A program made the translations under genes and the position numbers. A stretch of DNA of 64,000 nucleotides from Punica granatum (Eukaryota > Streptophyta > Magnoliopsida > Myrtales > Lythraceae): contig NW_022204108.1 of assembly GCF_007655135.1 (NCBI RefSeq), forward strand, positions 83,611-147,610. Direction: 5' to 3'. Positions 1 through 8,672 of the stretch are shown here, piece by piece (position 1 is the stretch's first letter; every line of letters starts with the position of its first letter). The notes under the pieces were generated by a model. That model did not search any database, was not told the origin of the DNA, and worked only from the letters and a program-made list of their open reading frames with translations.

Positions 1-765
1 AGACATGGATATTGGGAGTTGAGGCTATATTACTGTTGTTTGGATTTGGTTGCCCTATGAGTTGTGTGAAAGGATGATCTTGGTATTGGATGCTATATCA
101 CGGTGAAATATGTATATATATATATATATATATATGTATGATTGATTGTCGTGAATTGTGATGTAACATATTAGCTCATTTTACCTTGGAATATAGTACT
201 CACTGAGTTGCAGCTCACCCCCTGCATACATTTTTCCAGATGAGCTAGGAGCTAGACTAGCCGCACAGGAGGGCTTTGGATAACGGGGATCAGCGCAAAG
301 GATTTTGGCAAGTAGGCCCACCCATAGTATAGGTAGTAAGTGTTCGTAAATGTTACAATCCTGTTACGACCTGAAACTTTTGTTAGTTGGTTTAGTGGTA
401 TGGTTGTAGCTGAACACACTATGGAGAGCATATATGTACATTAGAATCCGTTAGACTCATTATATATTAACGTAGAGTGCCGAGTTAGTTTAAAGGTTGG
501 ATGTGTTGTAGAAGCATGCTATATATATATATATGAAAGCTTTTCGTTCAGTCTGTGTTACAAGATGGTTGCAACTGAGAAATATTTGAGAGTTTTATGC
601 ATATATCTGAATTAGTTGGGTCATTATATGTTTATATAGAGCTTGTTCGGGTGGTTTAATGTGTTGAGAATTAGGGAAATAGATTATACGTATATGAGTT
701 GCGTATATGATAATGGATATTAAGGAATAGAGGGGAAACTCTGCTATAAGTTTCGGGTCGTGACA
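1..765 (+). repeat. LTR A, 3' part (5' end lies outside the window)
   Basis: This is the right-hand third of the long terminal repeat that precedes unit 1. It matches the ends of LTRs B-J and finishes with TGACA at 761-765, four bases before the primer-binding site. Against LTR C it lacks about 70 bp at 24/25 (equivalent to 14963-15032), with GG on both sides of the break. A TA run lies at about 113-135 and another at about 519-533. No coding potential is seen. Confidence 0.9.
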
Positions 766-769
766 TTTT

Positions 770-781
770 TGGTATCAGAGC
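770..781 (+). promoter_or_regulatory. Primer-binding site, unit 1 (initiator tRNA-Met)
   Basis: TGGTATCAGAGC lies four bases after the LTR end. It is the usual plant PBS complementary to the 3' end of initiator tRNA-Met, where minus-strand cDNA synthesis starts. Confidence 0.95.
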
Positions 782-919
782 CTAGGTTATAGGATTCTGT
801 AGACGTAGTGCGCCTGATCCCCGCTCTTTTTGATTAGTTGCGGCCCCAAGACGGGATATACCTTATCATTGTGTTGTTAAATGCTTGGTTAACTTGTGTT
901 CTGTTTAGGAAAATTTGCA

Positions 920-1210
920 ATGGGACCCAAACGTGCAAGGCGGGGTCGACCTAGATACCGTACAGCCGAGAATTTAGCTATGAGTACACCTGAGCCGATG
1001 ACAGAGGAGCAAGTGTCTCAAGCTCCTCAAGAAGCTGCTGCAGCTCCTAGGGTTCAAGATCCACCAATCCACCAGACGTTAGCAGCCATGACTCGTCTAG
1101 TGGAGCAGCAAGCGCAGCTAATTGAGCAACAAAACGGCCTTCTTCCAGAGGCAAGCAGCACAGCCGAGTGCATCTACATCTCACATGGAGCAACAATTGA
1201 CGCCGTATGA
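920..1210 (+). CDS. gag: Gag N-terminal segment, unit 1 (96 aa)
   Basis: This is the first ATG after the PBS and opens a 96-codon frame. Residues 4-14 are very basic and contain an RGRPR core like an AT-hook. A Gln-rich heptad-like stretch near residues 57-73 could form a short coiled coil. The frame ends at 1210 and overlaps the main Gag-Pol frame, which lies +1 relative to it. Sense appears to pass from this frame into the next one inside the overlap (about 1122-1210), and the last 23 or so residues look like out-of-frame translation. The same arrangement is present in all ten units, so it is an old feature of the family here. Whether it is a fixed mutation or a translational shift cannot be told from sequence alone. 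Confidence 0.75.
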   Translation: MGPKRARRGRPRYRTAENLAMSTPEPMTEEQVSQAPQEAAAAPRVQDPPIHQTLAAMTRLVEQQAQLIEQQNGLLPEASSTAECIYISHGATIDAV

Positions 1211-4202
1211 AAGGTTTAGGAAATATGGTCCATCTAGTTTTTCGAGAAGTGCTGGTCCTATAGAAGCGGTGAATTGGATGGCTGGAATGGAAAGAATTTT
1301 TGCAATCATGGAGGTTTCAGACAACCAACGTGTGGCACTTGCAACATTCATGCTAGAAGGGGATGCTCAGTACTTGTGGGAGGCTACTCAAAGACGACTG
1401 GACCCGAACTCCTCGCACATTATCACTTGGGCTGAGTTTACGCAAGCATTTTATAATAAGTACTTTCCAGCCTCGTTTCGGCGCGCCAAGGAGCGGGAAT
1501 TTTTGAATTTGAAGCAAGGGGACCTCAGCGTAGCTGAATATGAAGTAAAATTTACCAAGTTGTCACGTTTTGCCCCTACATTGGTAAGTGATGAAACTTC
1601 CAAATGCAGTAGGTTCTTGGATGGATTGAACCTCAATATGAGGTCGCGCGTTTCCGTTTTGGAGATCCCATTATTTGCAGACCTGTATAATAAAGCCATT
1701 ATCACTGAGGAGGACTTACGAGAGGAAGTTCATCAGAGGGAGCAAAGTATAACTCGACCTAGTAGCTCACTTGTAGAGGGTTCCTTCCGACCCCCAAAAA
1801 GAGGCGGGTTCATTCAAGGCTTCAATAGAGGGAAATCAACTTATCAGCAGCTTCCGCAATGGTCTCATGAAGGTAAGGGCATGAGGAGTCAGAGTGGTGG
1901 AAGTTATGGTGGAACTAATCTCTCGAGGCATCAAAATTGTCAGAATTGTGGTCGATTTCATTCCGGAGTTTGTCAAGTGCAGTCCGGGAGTTGCTTTCAT
2001 TGTGGACGTCGTGATCACTTAAGAAACAATTGCCCACAATTAAGGAGTGAGGGGGTTACATGTTTCAGATGTGGCATGAAGGGACATGTACAGAGGAATT
2101 GTAGGCAGCCTATAGTAGCAGCGTCAAGCAGCGCTAGTGTAGGCAATAGGCCATCGGCGATGAGAGGCCGTGGGCAGATGAGTAGCAACAAGAGTGTTCA
2201 AGGCCGAGGGGGTGGATCGATGGTGAGCTCAGCAGGCCAGGCCAATAGACCAATGACGCAGGGTAGAGTATTCACCTTAACGAAGCGGGATGCTGATGCC
2301 ACTCCGACTGTAGTGACGGGTACGTTAAATCTCTTTAATAAACCTGCTCATGTACTTATAGACCCAGGGTCCACTCATTCATATATCTCATTGTCATATG
2401 CCATGCATTCTAACAGGCCACGAGAGTTATTAGATAGTCGTATGTCCATAGCTACACCGACCGGGGAAAGTGTGGTAGTTGGGGAGGTGTATCGCAGTTG
2501 TAGGCTACACTTAGGGGATAAGGAGATGCTAGTAGATTTAATACCCTTAAACATTTGGGATTTTGATGTTATCCTCGGGATGGATTGGCTTGCTTCTCAT
2601 CATGCTTCGGTGGAGTGTTACAAGAAGGAGGTTATCTTTAGAATACCAAATGAGCCTGAATTTAAGCTTCATGGAGATCAGTTGGGTACTCCATTCAATG
2701 TTATATCATTTCTCGAGGCGACGAAACTTTTGAAAAGGGGGTGTGAAGGATATTTGGCACATGTGATTGCTACCGAGGTCAACTCACCAAAACTTAGTGA
2801 AATTTCAGCAGTTTGCGAGTTTCCGGAGGTTTTTCCTGATGATTTACCTGGTCTTCCCCCTGATAGAGAGATTGAGTTTACTATCGAGTTAGATCCCGGT
2901 ACTGCGCCGATTTCCCGTGCACCGTATCGTATGGCCCCGTCAGAACTCATGGAATTGAAAATTCAGCTGCAAGAATTATTAGAAAAGGGATTTATCAGGC
3001 CTAGTGTATCTCCTTGGGGTGCTCCCGTTTTGTTTGTGAAGAAGAAGGATGGCTCACTTAGATTGTGTATAGATTACCGACAGCTGAATCGGGTAACGGT
3101 GCGCAATAAATATCCTTTACCTAGGATAGATGACTTGTTTGATCAGCTCCGAGGTGCTACCGTCTTCTCGAAGATCGATCTTAGATCGGGATACCACCAG
3201 CTGAAGATCAAGGACTCTGATGTGCCCAAGACTGCTTTTCGCACTCGGTATGGACATTATGAATTCCTTGTGATGCCTTTCGGGTTAACAAATGCTCCAG
3301 CAGCTTTTATGGATTTAATGAATAGAGTCTTCCAGCTATATCTTGATCAGTTTGTGGTGGTTTTCATCGATGATATATTGGTATACTCGAGGAACCGGAA
3401 TGAGCATGAAGAACATCTTCGTGTAGTGTTGCAGATTTTGAGAGAAAGAAAACTTTATGCCAAGTTTAGCAAATGTGAGTTTTGGTTAGACCGAGTGGGA
3501 TTCCTCGGGCATGTGATTTCAGGTGATGGCATATCAGTGGATCCGACGAAGATTGAAGCTATCTTGAATTGGAATCGTCCTACAAGTGTAACAGAGGTGA
3601 GGAGTTTCCTAGGATTAGCTGGTTATTATCGAAGATTTGTGGAAGGATTCTCCCTTATTGCTGCTCCCCTGACTCGGTTAACGCGGAAAAGTGTGAAGTT
3701 TGAATGGACAGATGAGTATGAGCAAAGTTTCCAGGAGTTGAAGAAGAGGTTGACCACTGCCCCAGTGCTTGTTATTCCGTCCACTGATGAGGGGTTTGTG
3801 ATATATAGTGATGCATCCCATCAAGGCTTAGGCTGCGTATTAATGCAAAATGGCAGAGTGGTGGCTTATGCATCTCGGCAATTAAGGAATCATGAGAAGA
3901 ATTACCCGACGCATGATCTTGAATTGGCAGCCGTGGTATTCGCCCTCAAACTTTGGAGACATTATTTATATGGAGCAAAGTGCGAGATTTATACAGATCA
4001 CAAGAGTTTGAAACATTTGTTCACTCAAAAAGAACTCAACTTGAGACAGAGGAGATGGATGGAACTAATCAAAGATTATGATTGCACGATCAACTATCAT
4101 CCAGGAAAGGCAAACGTGGTGGCAGATGCACTGAGTCGGAAATCATCAGCAAGATTAGCAGGTATGTGGAGTGTTTACGACACACTTATATTAATGAGTT
4201 GA
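1122..4202 (+). CDS. gag-pol: Gag (capsid, zinc knuckles)-protease-RT-RNase H, unit 1
   Basis: This is a long open frame of 1,026 codons. The listed start is a TTG; the first ATG is at 1185 (residue 22), just before the capsid domain, so the biological start is uncertain. Order: retrotransposon Gag capsid domain (about residues 40-200); three zinc knuckles at about 273-284 (short and degenerate), 291-304 and 314-327 (both CX2CX4HX4C); aspartic protease with D-P-G-S at 414-417; reverse transcriptase about 600-770 with D686 and the FIDD box at 748-751; RNase H about 890-1005 with candidate catalytic D897, E934, D959 and D1002. It stops at TGA 4200-4202 after a frame change that follows RNase H; the integrase continues in the 4082-4594 frame. 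Identical in organisation to unit 8. RT would copy the element RNA in cytoplasmic particles. Confidence 0.9.
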   Translation: MSNKTAFFQRQAAQPSASTSHMEQQLTPYERFRKYGPSSFSRSAGPIEAVNWMAGMERIFAIMEVSDNQRVALATFMLEGDAQYLWEATQRRLDPNSSHIITWAEFTQAFYNKYFPASFRRAKEREFLNLKQGDLSVAEYEVKFTKLSRFAPTLVSDETSKCSRFLDGLNLNMRSRVSVLEIPLFADLYNKAIITEEDLREEVHQREQSITRPSSSLVEGSFRPPKRGGFIQGFNRGKSTYQQLPQWSHEGKGMRSQSGGSYGGTNLSRHQNCQNCGRFHSGVCQVQSGSCFHCGRRDHLRNNCPQLRSEGVTCFRCGMKGHVQRNCRQPIVAASSSASVGNRPSAMRGRGQMSSNKSVQGRGGGSMVSSAGQANRPMTQGRVFTLTKRDADATPTVVTGTLNLFNKPAHVLIDPGSTHSYISLSYAMHSNRPRELLDSRMSIATPTGESVVVGEVYRSCRLHLGDKEMLVDLIPLNIWDFDVILGMDWLASHHASVECYKKEVIFRIPNEPEFKLHGDQLGTPFNVISFLEATKLLKRGCEGYLAHVIATEVNSPKLSEISAVCEFPEVFPDDLPGLPPDREIEFTIELDPGTAPISRAPYRMAPSELMELKIQLQELLEKGFIRPSVSPWGAPVLFVKKKDGSLRLCIDYRQLNRVTVRNKYPLPRIDDLFDQLRGATVFSKIDLRSGYHQLKIKDSDVPKTAFRTRYGHYEFLVMPFGLTNAPAAFMDLMNRVFQLYLDQFVVVFIDDILVYSRNRNEHEEHLRVVLQILRERKLYAKFSKCEFWLDRVGFLGHVISGDGISVDPTKIEAILNWNRPTSVTEVRSFLGLAGYYRRFVEGFSLIAAPLTRLTRKSVKFEWTDEYEQSFQELKKRLTTAPVLVIPSTDEGFVIYSDASHQGLGCVLMQNGRVVAYASRQLRNHEKNYPTHDLELAAVVFALKLWRHYLYGAKCEIYTDHKSLKHLFTQKELNLRQRRWMELIKDYDCTINYHPGKANVVADALSRKSSARLAGMWSVYDTLILMS

Positions 4203-4594
4203 GGTCATTAGAAGTTAAACTAGAGATGACCGGTTTAGGAGCATTGATGGCTATTTATGATATGAAACCAGTGCTAGTTGATCGAATTCGGGAAGCGCAA
4301 CAAGTAGATCCATTTTTAGTAGAGATGAAAAACAAGATTAAGGAAGGCAGAGTAAAGGAAGGCAAGAAGTTTGAATTTCTTTTGAAAGAGGATGACACAC
4401 TTATGTTTGGGAGTCGAATTTGTGTACCTAATGATGCTGAGTTGAAGAGAGAGATTCTTGCACAGGCTCATAGCTCACCTTATGCAATGCACCCCGGAAG
4501 CACTAAGATGTATTATAATTTGAAGAGAAGCTATTGGTGGTATAACATGAAAAAGGAGATAGCTGAATTTGTTGCCAAGTGTCTAGTATGTTAA
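4082..4594 (+). CDS. RNase H-integrase linker and integrase zinc finger, unit 1
   Basis: This 170-codon open segment lies one frame back from the preceding ORF and overlaps its end. Sense begins near residue 27. It carries the linker and the N-terminal HHCC zinc-binding domain of integrase (H130, H137, C167, C170). It is closed by TAA (4592-4594) immediately after the last zinc cysteine. Downstream DNA stays in the same frame and reads as normal integrase, so the TAA is an in-frame premature stop. The same stop is present in every unit that covers the site (1, 2, 4-9). Confidence 0.8.
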   Translation: MHDQLSSRKGKRGGRCTESEIISKISRYVECLRHTYINELRSLEVKLEMTGLGALMAIYDMKPVLVDRIREAQQVDPFLVEMKNKIKEGRVKEGKKFEFLLKEDDTLMFGSRICVPNDAELKREILAQAHSSPYAMHPGSTKMYYNLKRSYWWYNMKKEIAEFVAKCLVC

Positions 4595-4675
4595 CAGGTT
4601 AAAGCAGAGCATCAACACCCATCCGGGTTATTACAACCTCTTCCGGTACCTGAATGGAAATGGGAAAAGATCACC

Positions 4676-5728
4676 ATGGATTTTGTCTCGGGACTTCCAC
4701 GAACACGAAGAGGGCATGATTCTATATGGGTGATAGTTGATAGGCTGACTAAATCCGCTCACTTCCTACCAGCTAAAACGACATTCGGTGCAGATCAGTT
4801 GGCACAATTGTTCATTAAGGAGATTGTGAGGTTGCACGGTGTGCCGGCATCCATAGTATCAGACAGAGGTTCCTATTTTACTTCCAAGTACTGGAATAGT
4901 TTTGTTACGGCTCTAGGCACAAAGTTGAATTTGACCACCGCTTTTCATCCTGAATCAGACGGGCAAAGCGAAAGGACCATTCAAACATTGGAGGAAATGT
5001 TAAGAGCGTGTGTTATAGAATTTCAAGGCAGCTGGGATGACTACCTTCCTTTGATGGAATTCGCGTATAATAACAGTTATCAATCTAGTATTGGAATGGC
5101 ACCATATGAGTCGCTTTATGGTCGGGTTTGTCGAACACCATTGTGTTGGAACGAAGTTGGAGAGAGGCAATTAACTGGACCGGAAATAGTCGACCTAACA
5201 GCTGAAAAGGTCAAGATTATCAGAGAGAGATTAAAGACCGCTCAAGGGCGACAAAAGAATTATGCCGATAAACGAAGAAAGGACCTCGAGTTTCAGCAAG
5301 GGGATCGAGTTTTCTTAAAGGTATCACCGTGGAAGGGTATTATGAGATTTGGCAAGAAAGGGAAGCTTAGTCCCAGATATATCGGGCCATACGAGGTTCT
5401 CGAGCGCATTGGGAAGGTGGCATACCGGTTGGCTCTACCTCCTGAACTATCCCGTATTCATAACGTGTTTCATGTGTCAATGTTGCGTAAGTATATACCA
5501 GACCCATCCCATGTTCTGAGTTATCAACCGGTGGAGCTAAATGAAGACTTGACATATGAGGAAGAGCCAGTGGATATTTTAGATAGAAAGGAGCAGGTCC
5601 TTCGAACCAAGAGAATTCCATTAGTAAAGGTGTTGTGGAAGAGTCATTCGATAGAAGAAGCCACTCGGGAACCCGAGGATTCTATGAGAGTCAACTATCC
5701 ATACCTTTTCCCGATATCAGGTAAATAA
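4676..5728 (+). CDS. Integrase catalytic core with C-terminal chromodomain, unit 1
   Basis: The open frame in fact continues from 4595; 4676 is its first ATG. The DDE triad is D2, D63 and E99, with the 35-residue spacing typical of retroviral-type integrases. A GPY/F-type module follows (G-P-Y near 238-240). The last about 50 residues (298-345) form a chromodomain-like segment, the hallmark of chromoviruses. In that group the chromodomain guides insertion to marked chromatin (family knowledge). The stop at 5726-5728 is about 22 bases before the polypurine tract. The integrase joins cDNA ends to host DNA in the nucleus. Here it is separated from its zinc finger by a stop codon. Confidence 0.88.
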   Translation: MDFVSGLPRTRRGHDSIWVIVDRLTKSAHFLPAKTTFGADQLAQLFIKEIVRLHGVPASIVSDRGSYFTSKYWNSFVTALGTKLNLTTAFHPESDGQSERTIQTLEEMLRACVIEFQGSWDDYLPLMEFAYNNSYQSSIGMAPYESLYGRVCRTPLCWNEVGERQLTGPEIVDLTAEKVKIIRERLKTAQGRQKNYADKRRKDLEFQQGDRVFLKVSPWKGIMRFGKKGKLSPRYIGPYEVLERIGKVAYRLALPPELSRIHNVFHVSMLRKYIPDPSHVLSYQPVELNEDLTYEEEPVDILDRKEQVLRTKRIPLVKVLWKSHSIEEATREPEDSMRVNYPYLFPISGK

Positions 5729-5750
5729 TTTCGGGGACGAAATTTTCATT

Positions 5751-5762
5751 AGTGGGGGAGAT
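5751..5762 (+). promoter_or_regulatory. Polypurine tract, unit 1
   Basis: AGTGGGGGAGAT directly abuts the TG of LTR B. It is the expected primer site for plus-strand DNA synthesis. Confidence 0.85.
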
Positions 5763-6020
5763 TGTGAGGCTAGTGTCCACCAAACATGCATATATGCTCA
5801 TATACATATCCATATGCACATGCATGGTTACATAACATACATGTATATAATATACCCTTATTTTTTTTTGGCTGGATCTTTAAATGTATTTAATATACCA
5901 CAACTTGTGGCTGGATCATTATCTATACGAAAGAAAAAAAAAATAATAATAATAACGAAAAAGGTGAGAAATCAGATAGTGATGAGTGTGGAATGGGCCA
6001 AGTGGCCTCCTTTTCAGCAG

Positions 6021-6089
6021 CCAATTTATTTCCACCGCCTTTGACCATCTTTGACCACTTTCTTTTTCTGCTTTTCTTCCTTATTTAAA
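6021..6089 (+). promoter_or_regulatory. Predicted core promoter of LTR B: CCAAT, two W-boxes, TATA
   Basis: CCAAT at 6021-6025, TTGACC W-box cores at 6041-6046 and 6051-6056, and TATTTAAA at 6082-6089 are followed by a pyrimidine-rich stretch and then a GA-rich leader. This is the layout of a plant pol II promoter, with a start expected near 6112-6125. W-boxes are bound by WRKY factors, so stress or defence induction is a reasonable inference. The resulting leader to gag would be about 2.25 kb. Confidence 0.6.
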
Positions 6090-7088
6090 CCACACTTCTC
6101 CTTGCTCTATCCCTAGCCCAAGAAAAACGAAAATGAACCAGAAGAGAGAGAGAGAGAGGAGTTAGCTGAGTTGAGAAAAATCCTTGGAGAAGAAGACTAA
6201 GTTTGGAGTATTGATTAGTAAGTTGATTATCTATGATTTAAACATCTATATTCACTATGTTGTATATAGTTGTGGCTCTTCTTGCATCCATTTCAGTTAG
6301 GTTAGATTGAGAATTTTAGTTGTTGAGATTGGTAGCTTCTCCTAAATGATATAAGTTGAGTTGGATATATGTTTGGAGTTAGTCTTATGTTGTTTTGGGA
6401 TGAGTTTGGTCACTTATATGGGTTGAAAAATTCGGTTGTGGGGCAGGGGGCAAAACCCTTGGTTAAATTGGTGGGTTTCTAAGGCACATAGCTATGCCCT
6501 TCTGAAAGTATATATACACATATATAGATGTAGACAAGCGTGTGTGCATAGGTATATGCATACATTTTACTCTGTGAGCTGACCATGGACTAGAGAAGGG
6601 AACTGAATTGAAAATTTATCATGCATTATAATGATATCATGTGATGGATTGATTGAATAAGCTCTTATTTATTTGTATTTCGGAACCAAAGAAGTACTTA
6701 GAATTCCTTGCACTCTTCCTGAATTTGGCTGATCAAATTGGTCATCCATTTGATATATATTGTGATGAATCCTAAGTTGATATAATTTGAGAGATACATG
6801 TGTATAGCATTTTGCATTGTTCTCTATTTAAAGAGTTAGGTAGAAATCAAAAGAGATAGGGAAGAAGCATTTGTAAATTATAAACATCTTATATTATAGC
6901 TACATTCAGGAAATAGCACAGGAGGTGAATTGCTGCATATTTTCACCCTCATCTAGTATATTATCTAACCTTTTTGCTTGAACTGGATAGGGGCTGGGGA
7001 GACTGAGACTATACCTCCGGAAGGCTCGATTCATTAAGTGGTCATTTCAGGGGTGTTTGGGAGTACTTTCTTCCATCGTAAAATAATA

Positions 7089-7120
<32 letters not shown>

Positions 7121-7211
7121 ATGGTTATAGAAGTGATGGTGGCCGAATGATTGCGGAACATAGTTGATGTGTATGCTTAGTATGCTTGTGATGGTTGCAC
7201 TATAGCCATGG

Positions 7212-7435
7212 GATCGCTGGACCCGGCAGATTATAAAAGGGGTCTGATCGGCCGCCGAACCCGGCGGAATATAAATAGGGGCTTGATCGGCCGCTGGACC
7301 CGCGGAATATAAATAGGGACGTGATCGGCCGCTGGACCCGGCGGAATACAAATGGGGCCTGATCGGCCGCTGGACCCGGCGGAATATAAGTAGGGGCATG
7401 ATCGGACGCTGGACCGGCGGAATATAAATGAAGGT
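7212..7435 (+). repeat. LTR B minisatellite, six units of 38-39 bp
   Basis: Six head-to-tail copies each begin GATCG(GC)CGCTGG-like and contain a TATAAATA-like core (TATAAAAG in the first). Starts: 7212, 7246, 7285, 7323, 7361 and 7400. It is GC-rich and CpG-rich inside an AT-rich LTR. Four copies hold the palindrome CGGCCG. It could be a second promoter block or a plain tandem expansion. Confidence 0.9.
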
Positions 7436-8231
7436 CAACTCTTACCGCCAGAGGTTAATGGGCGGCCCCCGCTCATGAGACATGGATATTGGGAGTTGAG
7501 GATGAGGAGGTACTACTTGTTGTGGGATTTTGTTGTTTGGATTTGGTTGCCCTATGAGTTGTGTGAAAGGATGATCTTGGTATTGGATGCTATATCACGG
7601 TGAAATATGTATATATATATATATATATATATGTATGATTGATTGTCGTGAATTGTGATGTAACATATTAGCTCATTTTACCTTGGAATATAGTACTCAC
7701 TGAGTTGCAGCTCACCCCCTGCATACATTTTTCCAGATGAGCTAGGAGCTAGACTAGCCGCACAGGAGGGCTTTGGATAACGGGGATCAGCGCAAAGGAT
7801 TTTGGCAAGTAGGCCCACCCATAGTATAGGTAGTAAGTGTTCGTAAATGTTACAATCCTGTTACGACCTGAAACTTTTGTTAGTTGGTTTAGTGGTATGG
7901 TTGTAGCTGAACACACTATGGAGAGCATATATGTACATTAGAATCCGTTAGACTCATTATATATTACGTAGAGTGCCGAGTTAGTTTAAAGGTTGGATGT
8001 GTTGTAGAAGCATGCTATATATATATATATGAAAGCTTTTCGTTCAGTCTTGTTATGGTTGCATATATCTGAATTAGTTGGGTCATTATATGTTTATATA
8101 GAGCTTGTTCGGGTGGTTTAATGTGTTGAGAATTAGGGAAATAGATTATACGTATATGAGTTGCGTATATGATAATGGATATTAAGGAATAGAGGGGAAA
8201 CTCTGCTATAAGTTTCGGGTCGTGACATTTT

Positions 8232-8243
8232 TGGTATCAGAGC
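8232..8243 (+). promoter_or_regulatory. Primer-binding site, unit 2
   Basis: The same 12-base iMet match as in unit 1, four bases after LTR B. Confidence 0.95.
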
Positions 8244-8381
8244 CTAGGTTATAGGATTCTGTAGACGTAGTGCGCCTGATCCCCGCTCTTTTTGATTAGT
8301 TGCGGCCCCAAGACGGGATATACCTTATCATTGTGTTGTTAAATGCTTGGTTAACTTGTGTTCTGTTTAGGAAAATTTGCA

Positions 8382-8672
8382 ATGGGACCCAAACGTGCAA
8401 GGCGGGGTCGACCTAGATACCGTACAGCCGAGAATTTAGCTATGAGTACACCTGAGCCGATGACAGAGGAGCAAGTGTCTCAAGCTCCTCAAGAAGCTGC
8501 TGCAGCTCCTAGGGTTCAAGATCCACCAATCCACCAGACGTTAGCAGCCATGACTCGTCTAGTGGAGCAGCAAGCGCAGCTAATTGAGCAACAAAACGGC
8601 CTTCTTCCAGAGGCAAGCAGCACAGCCGAGTGCATCTACATCTCACATGGAGCAACAATTGACGCCGTATGA
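8382..8672 (+). CDS. gag: Gag N-terminal segment, unit 2
   Basis: The 96 codons translate identically to the unit 1 segment (basic RGRPR start, T at the EPMTEE site). It ends with the same frame change into the capsid frame. Confidence 0.75.
   Translation: MGPKRARRGRPRYRTAENLAMSTPEPMTEEQVSQAPQEAAAAPRVQDPPIHQTLAAMTRLVEQQAQLIEQQNGLLPEASSTAECIYISHGATIDAV

Larger units (their letters stand above)
766..5762 (+). mobile_element. Unit 1 internal region, full-length Ty3/gypsy chromovirus
   Basis: This is the best preserved full-length internal region (4,997 bp), lying between LTR A and LTR B. It runs from the PBS through gag, protease, reverse transcriptase, RNase H, integrase and chromodomain to the polypurine tract. 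The coding region is split into four open segments (920-1210, 1122-4202, 4082-4594, 4676-5728) by breaks that recur in the other units. The protease-RT-RNase H-integrase order excludes Ty1/copia. The C-terminal chromodomain and tRNA-iMet PBS fit a Tekay/Del-type chromovirus. As it stands it cannot make a continuous polyprotein. Confidence 0.93.
5763..8227 (+). repeat. LTR B, shared between units 1 and 2 (2,465 bp)
   Basis: It begins TGTGAG after the unit 1 polypurine tract and ends TGACA before the unit 2 PBS, so one LTR serves as 3' LTR of unit 1 and 5' LTR of unit 2. From left to right it holds RY-like CATGCA motifs (5785-5790, 5819-5826), a core promoter, a GA run (6142-6159), about 1 kb of AT-rich sequence, a TA/TG microsatellite (about 7089-7120), the minisatellite, a second TA run (about 7606-7633) and a third (about 8016-8030). 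It differs from other LTRs by a replaced block after about 7505 and an internal loss near 8050. Confidence 0.93.

Noticed and set aside
770..781. tRNA gene at the PBS
   Set aside because: Only 12 bases match the 3' end of tRNA-iMet. It is a primer-binding site, not a tRNA.
1122..1124. TTG as the real start of the Gag-Pol frame
   Set aside because: Plant mRNAs seldom start at TTG. The frame is simply open upstream of the first ATG at 1185.
1451..1705. Antisense ORFs repeated in each unit (84, 60, 90 codons)
   Set aside because: They are shadows of the Gag-Pol and integrase frames, recurring only because the units are nearly identical.
5740..5775. Target-site duplications around single LTRs
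   Set aside because: The sequence left of each LTR is polypurine tract and the sequence right is PBS; no matching 5-mers were found.
7212..7435. CRISPR-like array
   Set aside because: Copies are directly adjacent with no unique spacers, and the setting is a plant retrotransposon LTR.
7034..7438. Reverse-strand open frames over the minisatellite, with repeated IFRRVQRPI-like or YIPPGPAADQ-like peptides
   Set aside because: The peptide repeats are just the antisense translation of a 38-39 bp DNA repeat. All three frames stay open for the same reason and there is no known domain.
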